Of a stretch of DNA of 64,000 nt, positions 8,816 through 18,231 are shown piece after piece (position 1 is the first letter of the stretch; the number at the start of each line of letters is the position of its first letter). The position numbers and the translations under genes were made by a program. Source of the stretch: a virus; IMG/VR virus record IMGVR_UViG_3300043446_003867, positions 1-64,000 of that record, one strand, 5' to 3'. Below the pieces are notes generated by a model, which made no database searches, was not told the DNA's origin, and saw nothing but the letters and a program-made list of their open reading frames with translations.

Positions 8816-11316
8816 CCAAGATTCTGCAAGCGCATGCCGATCGCGATACGGGCGCGATCACGTACTACACCCGCGACGGCGCTCGCGTGCGCAAGCATCG
8901 GACGCCGGGGCAGTGGATCTCCTACTTGAAGGCGGAAGACGTCACCGAGGGGCTTCAGCGGATGCTGCGGAACTCGCAGCACGTTCGCGGGATGCGGCGC
9001 GAGGGCGAATGGTACGCGCTCAGCTGGGCGTCGCACGCGGCGCGCGAGGCGTCGTGCGACCCGAAAGAGGGTTGGTTCCGAAAGCAGGGCATCGACACGT
9101 TTGAGGCGGACGTTCCTCCGCTTCGGCGGTGGCTCGCGGATAACGCGATCGAGATCGAGCGTCCGCGGCGTTGTTACCTCGACATCGAAACCTGCGCGCG
9201 GCATCCGATGAGCGAGAAGGAAAAGCAGCGCATCCTGACTTGGACCGTCATGGACGACGACGGGAACGCGCGGCAGGGGTGTCTCAGTGCGGATGATGAT
9301 GCGTCGGAGCGCGCGCTCCTCGCGGACTTGTGGAGCACGTTCGAGGGGTTCGATCAGATCCTCGCCTGGAACGGAGATGGCTTCGACTTCCCGATGATTT
9401 TTTCGAGGTCGGCGCTGCATCGCATCACGGTCGATGCGCGGCGGTGGCTCTGGCTCGACCATCTGGAGCTATTCCGGCGGATGAACACCGCGGCGGAGTC
9501 GGGCGACGAGAAGCAATCGCTCGCGCTCCAGGCGGTCAGCATGAGCGTGCTCCGCGAAGGCAAGATGGAAGGGGTCGGCTACAAGCAGATCTTTCCGTAT
9601 TGGCAAGCTGGGGGCGAGAAGCAGCGATTGCTGCTTCAGTACAACCGCCACGACGTCGACCTGATGCGACGCATCGAGGCGAAAACCGGATACGTCGATC
9701 TGCTGCAAACTCTTGTCGAGGTGACGGGGGTGTTCGGGGATACGCATGGGATCTCACCGATGCCGCAGGTTGAGCAGTACATGCTCCGGCTCGGGAAAGA
9801 GCGTGGCGTTCATTTTCAAACGAGGCAGCGGCACGAGGAACAGAGTCAGTTCGCGGGCGCGTTCGTTATGGAACCGACTGCGCGGGGCATCGCGAGGAAC
9901 GTTCACGTCTGCGACTTCAGCAGCATGTACCCGTCGATCATCTTGACCTGGAACATGAGTCCCGAGACGTTCCGCGGGCTACGAAAGGCGGAACCGCAGC
10001 CCGTCTATTTGCGACACCTGCCCAATCCACCGCCTCCGCGACCCGACGACGTGTGCGAGACGGCAGGCATGATGATGTTCGCGAAGGAGCCGCGAGGATT
10101 GCTGGCGGAGGCGCTGGAGCAGATGCTTGCGATGCGCAAGCAGTGGAACGACGCGAAGTCGGCGCTCCCGCCGGGCACGACGGAGTGGGTGGACGCGGAT
10201 CGCCGATCGACAGCCTACAAGGTCGCGGCAAACTCTTTCTTCGGCGTTGTCGGCGCTCCGGTGTCGCGGCTCTACGTGCGTGAAGTAGCGAGCAGCATCA
10301 CGGGAACGGGCGTGTGGTTGATTCGCAAGACGATCGAGCTAGCGCAGGAGCGCGGCTTGGAGGCGATCTACGGCGACACCGACTCGTGCTTCGTGCGCGG
10401 ATGCAACGCGCAGGGGTTCGCAGACTTTGTGGCGGAGTGTAACCAGAAGCTCTACCCGCGCTTGGTTGTCGAGCAGGGCTGCGACGAGTCGCGAAACAGG
10501 ATCAAACTTGCATACGAAAAAGAGTTTGAGCGCGTCGTTTTCGTGTCAGCAAAGCGGTATGCGGGGCGTTATGCCCATTACAAGGGCGCGCCGGCAAACG
10601 AGCACTCGAAACCCGAGGTGAAGGGCTTGGAGTACAAGCGCGGTGATGGAACGCGTCTCGCGCGACGCCTACAAGCGGAAGCGATCGAACTCCTCATGGG
10701 CGGCGGTGTCGAAGTGCCGGCGGGCCTCGGAGAGCCATCACGGAAAACGCTGCGGCGCGAGGAATGCGCGGAGACGGCGGAAGCGTTCACGGAGTTGCTT
10801 ACGCGTTACCGCGAGGCGATTTTTAGCGAGGCACCGCTCGATCTCGACGACGTCGTGCAAACGAAGAAGATCGCAAAGGGGCTTCACGAGTACGCCAGCA
10901 AGATGAAGAAAGACGGGACGGAGGCGGCGCAGCCTCCTCACATCCGTGTCGCCAAGATCTTGCGCGAACGCGGCGAGGACGTGCGCGAAGGAACGCGCAT
11001 CGCATACGTAGTCGTCGACGGCTCCACCGCACCGGCAACGGTGATACCCGCAAGCGATTGGGTCGGCGAGTGCGATAGGTTCGAACTATGGGATGCGGTG
11101 ACGGCGCCGACGCTTCGGTTGCTGGAGGCGGCGTTTCCTGCGGTCGACTGGCAAACCCCGTGGACGATTCGTCGTCCGCGCAAACAAGCGGTGAAGGCGG
11201 CGATCGGGGCGAAGGCGACTGCGCGACAAGCGGAGAGCGAGGGGCGTGTGAAAAAGCGCGCGAAGCCGGACAACGGCCCTCTTTTTTCGCTGAAGGACGC
11301 GAAGTCGCGTCATTGA
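8812..11316 (+). CDS. Family B DNA polymerase with 3'-5' exonuclease
   Basis: The replicative polymerase, 834 aa. The exonuclease domain shows Exo I DIET near residue 124, Exo II WNGDGFDFP near 186 and Exo III YNRHD near 277. The polymerase domain shows motif A DFSSMYPSI near 368, motif B KVAANSFFG near 470 and catalytic motif C YGDTDSC near 520. All catalytic aspartates are present, so both polymerisation and proofreading are expected. Start ATG overlaps the previous stop. Confidence 0.96.
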   Translation: MTKILQAHADRDTGAITYYTRDGARVRKHRTPGQWISYLKAEDVTEGLQRMLRNSQHVRGMRREGEWYALSWASHAAREASCDPKEGWFRKQGIDTFEADVPPLRRWLADNAIEIERPRRCYLDIETCARHPMSEKEKQRILTWTVMDDDGNARQGCLSADDDASERALLADLWSTFEGFDQILAWNGDGFDFPMIFSRSALHRITVDARRWLWLDHLELFRRMNTAAESGDEKQSLALQAVSMSVLREGKMEGVGYKQIFPYWQAGGEKQRLLLQYNRHDVDLMRRIEAKTGYVDLLQTLVEVTGVFGDTHGISPMPQVEQYMLRLGKERGVHFQTRQRHEEQSQFAGAFVMEPTARGIARNVHVCDFSSMYPSIILTWNMSPETFRGLRKAEPQPVYLRHLPNPPPPRPDDVCETAGMMMFAKEPRGLLAEALEQMLAMRKQWNDAKSALPPGTTEWVDADRRSTAYKVAANSFFGVVGAPVSRLYVREVASSITGTGVWLIRKTIELAQERGLEAIYGDTDSCFVRGCNAQGFADFVAECNQKLYPRLVVEQGCDESRNRIKLAYEKEFERVVFVSAKRYAGRYAHYKGAPANEHSKPEVKGLEYKRGDGTRLARRLQAEAIELLMGGGVEVPAGLGEPSRKTLRREECAETAEAFTELLTRYREAIFSEAPLDLDDVVQTKKIAKGLHEYASKMKKDGTEAAQPPHIRVAKILRERGEDVREGTRIAYVVVDGSTAPATVIPASDWVGECDRFELWDAVTAPTLRLLEAAFPAVDWQTPWTIRRPRKQAVKAAIGAKATARQAESEGRVKKRAKPDNGPLFSLKDAKSRH

Positions 11317-11334
11317 CGCACCGGAGGTGCCCCT

Positions 11335-11889
11335 ATGGGACGACGAGTGATGCAAGAAGCGGTGGAGGCGCAGCCGGCATCGGCGGTGCGTGGCGACGAG
11401 ATCGATACGAGCGGGCCGAAGCTCGCGGCAGGCTACGAGCGGATTCAGGACCGGATCTTCAGCCTGCCCGATCCGGAGGCGGAATACGCGGAATTGCAGG
11501 CCGGGTTGCAGGTCGGCAACCAGCAGTTCGACAGCATCTTCTCGGCACTCGATCGGGCGGAGGACAACGCGCGCCGGGCGCATCGGCTCTACATCTGCGC
11601 GCGTGTCGACGCTGAGCGTTTCGCTCTCGACGCCGACGTGACGGAGGGCGGGCTTTGGGCGGCGGCGAACGCCGACCTGCAACGCGAGAAGGACTCCGGA
11701 GCGCGGACGAAGCAGATCACCGATGCGGACGTGCGCGCGCGGATTGCGTCGATGTTCCCCGATCAGTGGACCGAACTCCAACAGCGCCGAATCAAGGCGC
11801 GCAAGACGGTCGAGCATCTGGAACGATTCGCCGATCTTGCGAAGACGCGATGCTTCTCCCTCGCGAATATGCTCGCAACGAAGCGATAA
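11335..11889 (+). CDS. Hypothetical helical protein between polymerase and ssDNA-binding protein
   Basis: A 184-aa, strongly charged and mostly helical protein. It has a good GGAGG ribosome binding site and lies 18 bp after the polymerase. Several heptad-like stretches suggest coiled coil. Position between polymerase, candidate ssDNA-binding protein and RecA-like gene suggests a replication or recombination accessory factor, but no motif proves it. Confidence 0.75.
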   Translation: MGRRVMQEAVEAQPASAVRGDEIDTSGPKLAAGYERIQDRIFSLPDPEAEYAELQAGLQVGNQQFDSIFSALDRAEDNARRAHRLYICARVDAERFALDADVTEGGLWAAANADLQREKDSGARTKQITDADVRARIASMFPDQWTELQQRRIKARKTVEHLERFADLAKTRCFSLANMLATKR

Positions 11890-11961
11890 CGAATCCCCTG
11901 GGCCGACTGAGCGGATCAACGCGAAGCGGTCAATCAACCCCTAATCAACACTGGAACACAC

Positions 11962-13230
11962 ATGGATCTCGACGCATTCCTTGGACACAAAACCTCGACG
12001 CGTAGCGGCGGGTCGACCAAGACCATCAACTGGAAGAAGCGAAAGCCCTCGGAAATCAACGTTTGGCTGCACACGAAGGCTCCATACGTCGCGCTGTGGC
12101 GGCACGGTTGGCAACGGGTCGTCGAGCGCGAAGTGGACGGGGAGAAGACCCGCGACGTGTGGGGGTCGCCGTGGAACTGTTGGGAAGGTGAGGAAGTGCT
12201 CGCTGCGAAGGGGCGCGACGCGGACGGGCGGCGCAAGGTCCAACCGAAGATTTGCCCGATGTGCCGAGCGATTGAGTACGTGCGCAACTCGATCATCGAC
12301 GGGAAGCTCGATTGGCTTGAGCCGGTCTTCGCGTTCGAGGGCGACGATCCCAGCAAGCGGGTCGTGTTGACGGCGGTTGGTTTCGCGAACGCGTGGCCGA
12401 AGGAGCTGACCCGGCAACAGAAGATCGACTTGCAAAAGGCGGGAATCCGCTTGAATGAGTCGTGGAAGCAAAACTGCGCTGCGAAGTGCAATTACGTCTT
12501 CACGATCGTCGACAACGACGAACCGGAGGCGGGTGTGCAGATCGCGGTGGAAACGACGGCGCTAGGCGACGCGTTGAAGCGAGTGATCAATGACCGTGTG
12601 AAGGATCTTGGAACGACGGACGGCGACCCGAAAAAAAAGCCGTTCTGCATCGGATGGGAATACGACGCCAACGCGGTCAAGTTCGATGACAAGTATCGCG
12701 CGCGTATCGTGTCGCGCCACAAGTTGACGGACGAGATCGACGAGCTGATCACGGGCGACGCGCCCGATCTCTCGCAGATCATTGAGCGCGGAAACCTCGC
12801 GGCGCTTCGCACGTCGATGGAAGCGCACGCGCTTATCGATCTTCCATGGGATGAGATCTTTGGACCGGCGGAACGCGCGGCGGGGGGTAACGCGCCGCGT
12901 GCGCGTTCGGAGGAACCGGCGATGAGGGCGAAGGAAAGCGCGCCTGAGACGGCGAAGGAACCGCCAGCGCGTCGTACGCGTGCGGCTGCGAAGGAGGAGC
13001 CGAAACAGCCGGTCTATCCGCCGGGCACCGAAACGCTGCCGTGCGACAAGTGCGGAGCGATTATGGCCGACTACGAGGATACGTGCTGGAAGTGCGGGGC
13101 GAAGTACGAACTGGACGACGAGCCGGAGGAAACGCCGCCGCCGAAGGCCGCTTCGAAGCCGAAGGCGGAGGCGAAGCCTGCGCAGAAGTGGGCGGGCGAG
13201 TCGGACGAAGACGACCAGTTGGGGTGGTGA
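11962..13230 (+). CDS. Putative ssDNA-binding protein with C-terminal zinc ribbon
   Basis: A 422-aa protein. The N-terminal half is rich in aromatic and basic residues and contains CPMCRA near residue 99, reminiscent of the gp32-type zinc-stabilised ssDNA-binding fold. A low-complexity Ala/Lys/Pro/Glu linker (about 305-350) leads to a zinc ribbon CDKCG...CWKCG (about 360-380) and a very acidic tail, typical of ssDNA-binding proteins that recruit partners. It lies immediately before the RecA-like gene. Function is inferred from architecture and context. Confidence 0.6.
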   Translation: MDLDAFLGHKTSTRSGGSTKTINWKKRKPSEINVWLHTKAPYVALWRHGWQRVVEREVDGEKTRDVWGSPWNCWEGEEVLAAKGRDADGRRKVQPKICPMCRAIEYVRNSIIDGKLDWLEPVFAFEGDDPSKRVVLTAVGFANAWPKELTRQQKIDLQKAGIRLNESWKQNCAAKCNYVFTIVDNDEPEAGVQIAVETTALGDALKRVINDRVKDLGTTDGDPKKKPFCIGWEYDANAVKFDDKYRARIVSRHKLTDEIDELITGDAPDLSQIIERGNLAALRTSMEAHALIDLPWDEIFGPAERAAGGNAPRARSEEPAMRAKESAPETAKEPPARRTRAAAKEEPKQPVYPPGTETLPCDKCGAIMADYEDTCWKCGAKYELDDEPEETPPPKAASKPKAEAKPAQKWAGESDEDDQLGW

Positions 13231-13233
13231 TCT

Positions 13234-14403
13234 ATGCCGCGCAAAAAGGCAGTAGAGGCGACTCCGGAACAGAAGTCGGTCAACGATCGGCTTGAGCGCA
13301 TGGCGGCGGTGGCGGAACGCTTCGCGTCGTTCCGTCCCGCTCCCGAGGTGCTGACGCGCGTTCGATCAGTACCGACACAGTTCATTCAGGTGGACCGCGC
13401 GACCCGCGTGGACGGTTGGCCGATCGAACGCATCGCGACGGTGCACGGACCGAGCAACCACGGCAAGACGACGTTCTGCCACGGGCTCGGACTTAGCTTC
13501 CTCGACCGCGGCCATTTTTATGGCTTCGTCGACGCGGAGTATACGACGCCGGAGCGATGGCTCGCGGAGTTGATGGGCGCGAAGGCGAGCCATCCTGGCT
13601 TCGTCGCGATGCGCCCGACCAGCTTTGAACAGACGGTGGACGGCGTGCGGCAGTTCGTCGAGACGATCGGCGAAGCGCGCGACAAGGGTGAGCTTGAGGC
13701 GGATACGAGCGCGATCCTGGTCGTCGATTCGATCCGTAAGCTCGTACCCGATCGCCTGATTGAAAAGATCGCGAAGGAGGGTGCTGGAGGCAAGAATGGC
13801 AGCGTCGACGGTATGGGCGGACGCGCGGCGATGTACAAGGCGGCGCTTCAATCCCAGTGGCTCGACGAACTCGTGCCTCTCCTCGCGAAGACTGGGACTG
13901 CGATGGTGATCATCGCGCGCGAAGCGGACGACCCGAATGCGAGTGCGCGCGACCATCAATTCGATGCGGCGTGGAAGGTTCAGGGTAGCAAGAGCCTGAT
14001 CTACGACGCTTCACTGGTGATCCGCATCACGCGTGACGGATGGATTCGCGAGGGGTCGCGTGAGGAAGGCGTCATCGTGGGCGAGCGGCATCGGGCGCGT
14101 GTGTGGAAAACCAAGGTCGGTGGCAAAGACAACCGCCACGTCGATGCGTATTTTCACACAGCAAACGGCGTCGATGGGCATGTGGGGTTCGATCGTGTTC
14201 GTGACGTGATCGAAGTCGCGAAAGACTTCGGCATCGTCGAACAAAAAGGCGCGTGGTTGTCGTACGGCGACAAGAAGTGGCAGGGCGACCGAAAGGTGAT
14301 TGACGCGCTACGAGCGGATCCGGGGATGCTCGGAGAGGTGGAGACGGCGGCGCGGGCGATGTTCAACGACAAGCCGTTGGACGAGGTCGAAGAAGACGCC
14401 TGA
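13234..14403 (+). CDS. RecA/UvsX-like recombinase
   Basis: A 389-aa strand-exchange ATPase. Walker A is GPSNHGKTT near residue 73, preceded by the typical GWPIERIATVHG strand. The FVDAEYT segment near residue 97 matches the RecA catalytic glutamate region (DAE), and LVVDSIRKLVP near residue 163 is Walker B. It should form filaments on ssDNA for recombination-dependent replication and repair, with the upstream candidate ssDNA-binding protein. A hairpin terminator follows directly. Confidence 0.9.
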   Translation: MPRKKAVEATPEQKSVNDRLERMAAVAERFASFRPAPEVLTRVRSVPTQFIQVDRATRVDGWPIERIATVHGPSNHGKTTFCHGLGLSFLDRGHFYGFVDAEYTTPERWLAELMGAKASHPGFVAMRPTSFEQTVDGVRQFVETIGEARDKGELEADTSAILVVDSIRKLVPDRLIEKIAKEGAGGKNGSVDGMGGRAAMYKAALQSQWLDELVPLLAKTGTAMVIIAREADDPNASARDHQFDAAWKVQGSKSLIYDASLVIRITRDGWIREGSREEGVIVGERHRARVWKTKVGGKDNRHVDAYFHTANGVDGHVGFDRVRDVIEVAKDFGIVEQKGAWLSYGDKKWQGDRKVIDALRADPGMLGEVETAARAMFNDKPLDEVEEDA

Positions 14404-14411
14404 ACGACAAC

Positions 14412-14442
14412 GACCACCCTCGACTGCTCGGGGGTGGTCTTT
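14412..14442 (+). terminator. Intrinsic terminator after recA-like gene
   Basis: A GC-rich hairpin with GACCACCC at 14412-14419 pairing with GGGTGGTC at 14432-14439, followed by a short T-rich tail. It lies 8 bp after the recombinase stop and separates this operon from the ParB-like gene. Confidence 0.8.
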
Positions 14443-14464
14443 GACTTGATCGGATGAAAGTACG

Positions 14465-15136
14465 ATGAACAAGCGTGGAGTCAAAAAGCCGGCCAACGTG
14501 ACGTTGGAGCATGTACCGGTCGATAAGCTCGTGGCGTATGCGCGCAACAGCAGGACGCATTCGCCAAAGCAGGTCGATCAGATTGCAAAGAGCATCGAGA
14601 CGTTCGGGTTCTTGAATCCGGTGCTGATCACGGCGACGGATGAGATCATTGCAGGACACGGTCGCGTCATGGCTGCGAAGCAGTTGGAACGTGAGACGGT
14701 GCCCTGCATTCGAGTGGAGCACCTGACCGAGTCACAGCGGCGGGCGTACATCATCGCGGATAACAAACTCGCGATGAACTCGGACTGGGACGAGAGTCGA
14801 CTGGCTGCGGAACTCGGTGAGCTTCGTTCCGAGATTGATCTATCGCTGCTCGGATTCACGGATTCCGAGATCGACGAGATCACTGATCTGCTGAACGATG
14901 CGGAACTGGAGCGGAGCGAAGAAGAGTCGCGGACGTTGCCGGCGGCGATCCAACTCGAACCGGCGCGGGAATACGCAGTCATCATGTGCGAGACGGCGGA
15001 GGAGTGGGAGGCGCTGAAGGTGGCGCTGAAGCTGACGCCGGTTCGGCGCGGCGGGTATCGCGAGGGGTCGCCGTTCGATGCGGTGGGAACGCAGCGCGTG
15101 GTCAAGGCGGCGTCGGTGCTGGAGTTGATCAAATGA
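14465..15136 (+). CDS. ParB/Srx-fold nuclease-like protein
   Basis: A 223-aa protein with the ParB N-terminal domain: VDKLVAYARNSRTHSPKQVDQIAKSI near residues 18-43, then GFLNPVLI and the hallmark AGHGR motif near residue 65. Phage members of this family often act as DNases or CTP-dependent switches and commonly sit beside DNA-modifying enzymes. Here its stop overlaps the start of a TET-associated-type glycosyltransferase, supporting a link to DNA base modification. A TTGACT-like element lies at 14441-14446. Confidence 0.82.
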   Translation: MNKRGVKKPANVTLEHVPVDKLVAYARNSRTHSPKQVDQIAKSIETFGFLNPVLITATDEIIAGHGRVMAAKQLERETVPCIRVEHLTESQRRAYIIADNKLAMNSDWDESRLAAELGELRSEIDLSLLGFTDSEIDEITDLLNDAELERSEEESRTLPAAIQLEPAREYAVIMCETAEEWEALKVALKLTPVRRGGYREGSPFDAVGTQRVVKAASVLELIK

Positions 15137-15849
15137 TCATCGCGGTGCCGAGCAAAGGGAGGGCGGGGAACGTTCGTACGTTGAAACTGTTGCCGAACGC
15201 GACGCTGTTCGTGCCCGCGCTGGAGGCGGACAGCTATCGGGTTGGTGGTGCGGCGAATGTTGTGGCGGTCCCGGATACGGTTCGCGGCATTACGCGGACG
15301 CGTAACTGGATCCTGGACAACGTTGACGATCGACACGTCGTCATGATCGACGACGACTTGAAGATCGCCGGTTACATGAAGCTGTACGAGCACAACGCGA
15401 AGCAGAAGAAATTGACGGGTGATCAATGGATGGCGGAGTTCGCCAAGCTGTTCGAGATCACGGAGCAACTTCGCTATCGGATCTGGGGAGTCTCGACGGA
15501 TGGCGCGCTACGGTCGGTCTATACGTATCGACCGTTCCTTTGGCGCTCCTACGTGACGGCGTCGTGCATGGGCATTATCAACGACGGGCGCACGCGGTTC
15601 GATGAGTCGTTTCCGGTGAAGGAGGACTACGAGCTGAACCTCCGGTGCATCAAGGAAGACGGCGGGATCGTTGCGGCGCGGTACTTGTACTGGACGAACC
15701 ATCACTGGTCGACGGATGGCGGCTGTAAGGACTATCGAACGGTGCGCATGGAGCGTGAGTGCATCGCGCGACTCAAGCGGATGTATCCAGGCATGATCAC
15801 GGTTACGAAGCGCGCCAACGCCGAGTTCTGCATCGCGGTGACGGCGTGA
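15133..15849 (+). CDS. TET-associated-type glycosyltransferase (putative DNA base modification)
   Basis: A 238-aa GT-A-fold candidate. The N-terminus (IIAVPSKGRAGNV) resembles the nucleotide-sugar binding opening of the TET-associated glycosyltransferase (TAGT) family. MIDDDLKI near residue 75 supplies a DXD-type metal and nucleotide-diphosphate motif, and a later KEDYELNL acidic motif near residue 160 fits the catalytic acidic element. Known TAGT genes occur in phages that hypermodify oxidised pyrimidines. No TET/JBP dioxygenase is visible here; it could be outside the window, or the substrate may differ. The start is fixed by the ATGA overlap with the ParB-like gene. Confidence 0.65.
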   Translation: MIIAVPSKGRAGNVRTLKLLPNATLFVPALEADSYRVGGAANVVAVPDTVRGITRTRNWILDNVDDRHVVMIDDDLKIAGYMKLYEHNAKQKKLTGDQWMAEFAKLFEITEQLRYRIWGVSTDGALRSVYTYRPFLWRSYVTASCMGIINDGRTRFDESFPVKEDYELNLRCIKEDGGIVAARYLYWTNHHWSTDGGCKDYRTVRMERECIARLKRMYPGMITVTKRANAEFCIAVTA

Positions 15850-16214
15850 GCGGAAAGACGAAGAAGGTCCGGCAGGCGATCGCGCGGCTCAAGGGCATTC
15901 GCGACGAACTGCAATCGATTCTCGACGCGTTGGAGGAGGACGACGCGAAGCCGGTTTCGACCGGCTTCGTCGTCGTTCTCGAAGACTCGCCGTACCGCGT
16001 CACATCCTGGTCGAAGTCGATTTGGAAGAACCGCGACAGCGATCAGCGCAACTGGAGCGGCATTGACGCCTTTGGATTGCCGCACGTATTCGCGACCACC
16101 GAGGATGCGCAGCTGTGCGTTCGCGCGTGGCACGAAGTGACCGACAACGAGGGCGAGCCGCGCCAAAAGCTCCGCGTAATCCCGTACGATCCCGCCGCAT
16201 GGAACCATTTGTAA
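15846..16214 (+). CDS. Hypothetical protein
   Basis: A 122-aa protein from GTG 15846, overlapping the glycosyltransferase stop. It has a charged N-terminal helix and a beta-rich C-terminal part with several Trp residues. No recognised family. Coupling to the ParB-like/glycosyltransferase pair is positional only. Confidence 0.65.
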   Translation: MSGKTKKVRQAIARLKGIRDELQSILDALEEDDAKPVSTGFVVVLEDSPYRVTSWSKSIWKNRDSDQRNWSGIDAFGLPHVFATTEDAQLCVRAWHEVTDNEGEPRQKLRVIPYDPAAWNHL

Positions 16215-16390
16215 GGATTGCTGAGCTAGAGGCAGAGAACGAAGTTCTCCGGGGGCGCGTCGCGAGGATGCGCGCCTGGATTGAACGCGCAACCGAACTG
16301 ATCGCCTTGCTCGGCGGTCAATCGACGTTCGACGCGCACAAGGCGCGCGTCATGGTCCGGGAGGGAATCAATGACACCGCACGAAGCTGA
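16199..16390 (+). CDS. Small coiled-coil protein
   Basis: A 63-aa protein from ATG 16199. The segment RIAELEAENEVLRGRVARM is a leucine-zipper-like coiled coil. It overlaps both neighbours. Function unknown; a dimerising or adaptor role is possible. Confidence 0.6.
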   Translation: MEPFVRIAELEAENEVLRGRVARMRAWIERATELIALLGGQSTFDAHKARVMVREGINDTARS

Positions 16391-16694
16391 ACAAGAGATT
16401 GCTCGTTTGAAGGACGAGTACCGGAAGGTCGCGGCGATGCTGCTCGGCGAGATCCGCCGCACCGCGATGCTCCAGCGCGCAAGGCTCGGGGATCACGGGC
16501 TCGATCATCAATGGATCAGGCGAATCCTTGCAGAGCAGGCGAAGCCGGCGCCGCAAGGCATTCCGATGTACGCGGCGGAGCAACTGATCATCGCGTGGGC
16601 GGTCGGCGACATTCAGACGTTGCAGGAGTGGTGGTCGAACATGTTGGAAAAAGCAGAGGCGGAGAATCAGGCGATGGAGATGGCTGACCAATGA
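16371..16694 (+). CDS. Hypothetical protein
   Basis: A 107-aa helical, charged protein with GGGA upstream of ATG 16371. It overlaps the previous gene by 20 bp and the next by 4 bp. No motif recognised. Confidence 0.65.
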   Translation: MTPHEAEQEIARLKDEYRKVAAMLLGEIRRTAMLQRARLGDHGLDHQWIRRILAEQAKPAPQGIPMYAAEQLIIAWAVGDIQTLQEWWSNMLEKAEAENQAMEMADQ

Positions 16695-16879
16695 ACGCGC
16701 GCGTCATTCAGTTTGCGCAGGTCAAAACGTTGCGGGTGTGCCCGTGGTGCGACGCTCGACAGGAAACGAGCGATGACATGCCGGCGGTGCGGAAGTTCGA
16801 CCGGCAGCACCTCGCGTGCCGCGCGAAGGCGAAGCCGGTCGATTACACGGCGCGAAAGTACAGGCGAGGGGCTGAATGA
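16691..16879 (+). CDS. Small Cys-containing protein
   Basis: A 62-aa basic protein with a CPWC pair and a later Cys plus His (HLACRAK), a possible small zinc-binding fold. Its stop overlaps the SbcD-like start. Confidence 0.6.
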   Translation: MNARVIQFAQVKTLRVCPWCDARQETSDDMPAVRKFDRQHLACRAKAKPVDYTARKYRRGAE

Positions 16880-17970
16880 AGATCTTGATCACGAGCGACT
16901 GGCATCTCGACGCGGTGACGGTGGGCGTTCGCCGATACGACGATATCGCCGCGGCGGTGGATTGGACGAGGGCGCTGGCCGAGGAGCACATGGTCGACCT
17001 GTACGCGTTCCTGGGCGATCTCTGCGATCCGGACGCCAACAGGGCGCCGCTCTGCGTAGCGAAGGCGATTGAGACGGCGTGCAAGCTGACGGGCGCGTTT
17101 ATCGCGAACCGATGGCTCGTCGGCAATCACGACGTGATCGAGGACGGTTCAGGTACGAGCACGATGACGCCCATCGCAGCGGCGGGAGAATGCCTGCGGG
17201 ATCGACCGTCGTTCGAGATGTTTCCCATGTCGGAGCCGTACACCGGCGCGATGCTCGTCTGGCTGCCGTTCACGCCGCGCTGCGCGACGTACGATCCCGC
17301 GGCGTACGTTCGATCGCTCCCGAACGACGCCGAACGCGTGATCGTGTTCGGACACCTGAATGTGCCGGGAGTCGTTCCGGCGTCGGAAACGCATGAGATG
17401 CCGCGAGGGCGCGACGTGTGGTTTCCGACGGATGCTATTCGAGAGCACTTCGGCGGGCGCGCGCTCTGCTTTAACGGTCACTATCATTCGACGAACGACG
17501 GTAAGAAAGTCGGCGTTGGCATCCCTGGTACGTTGGCGCGGTTGACGTTCGGTGAGCAGGACAACACGCCTGGGTGTCTGCTCGTCGATCTCGACAAAGG
17601 GTCGGCGGAGTTCATTCCGTACCCGCACGCGCGCAAGCTCGTGACGGTCGGTCCGGAGGAAAAGCTCTGGGCGGTGAAGAAACTCAAGTTTGACGCGGAT
17701 CCGTCGACCATCGTTCGACTTCAGCCCCCGGCGGATTGCTCGGATAGCAAGATCGATGAGGTGCGCGACTACCTTGCGTCTCGGGTGGCGGCGGTAAAGA
17801 CGATGCCAGCGCCGAAAGGCGGCGTGGCCGTCGTGACGGAGAAGATTGAGAAGACGCCGCGAGTAAGTACGCGCGGCGTCATAGAGGAGTTGCTAACCGC
17901 GCCGATGACGGCGGATCGCGACAAAGTTCGCGCCATTGTCGAAGCGTCAATGAATGAGGCAGGACTATGA
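16876..17970 (+). CDS. SbcD/Mre11-like metallophosphoesterase nuclease
   Basis: A 364-aa nuclease subunit. The calcineurin-like metal motifs are in order: SDWHLD near residue 7, FLGDLCD near 49, GNHD near 82, GHLNVPG near 158 and GHYHST near 200. In phages (T4 gp47) this protein pairs with an SbcC/Rad50-like ATPase to process DNA ends and degrade host DNA. The partner is one small gene downstream. Confidence 0.9.
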   Translation: MKILITSDWHLDAVTVGVRRYDDIAAAVDWTRALAEEHMVDLYAFLGDLCDPDANRAPLCVAKAIETACKLTGAFIANRWLVGNHDVIEDGSGTSTMTPIAAAGECLRDRPSFEMFPMSEPYTGAMLVWLPFTPRCATYDPAAYVRSLPNDAERVIVFGHLNVPGVVPASETHEMPRGRDVWFPTDAIREHFGGRALCFNGHYHSTNDGKKVGVGIPGTLARLTFGEQDNTPGCLLVDLDKGSAEFIPYPHARKLVTVGPEEKLWAVKKLKFDADPSTIVRLQPPADCSDSKIDEVRDYLASRVAAVKTMPAPKGGVAVVTEKIEKTPRVSTRGVIEELLTAPMTADRDKVRAIVEASMNEAGL

Positions 17971-18230
17971 CCCCGGTAGAATTGGCAAGCGCGCTTAGGC
18001 ATGCGATGGCGACGCTCGACGACATCGCGCATGAGATGAATACGACCGGCACGGCGTGCGAGTGCTGCGGGATGATGCGTCGCGATAACTTCGATGACTG
18101 GCAAGCGCGGCAGGCGCTTGAGGGCGCGCATGGTCGTATCTCGAAGCTCTACGACAAACTGATGAACAACGAGTGGCAGGGGCGGCAGTTGGTCCCGGTC
18201 ACGCCAGCAAGCGAGATGCGAGGAAAATAG
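17967..18230 (+). CDS. Small hypothetical protein between SbcD- and SbcC-like genes
   Basis: An 87-aa helical protein containing CECCGMM near residue 29, a compact Cys cluster. It overlaps the SbcD-like stop and lies directly before the SbcC-like gene, so it could be an accessory of the complex; function unknown. Confidence 0.6.
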   Translation: MTPVELASALRHAMATLDDIAHEMNTTGTACECCGMMRRDNFDDWQARQALEGAHGRISKLYDKLMNNEWQGRQLVPVTPASEMRGK

Positions 18231-18231
18231 G

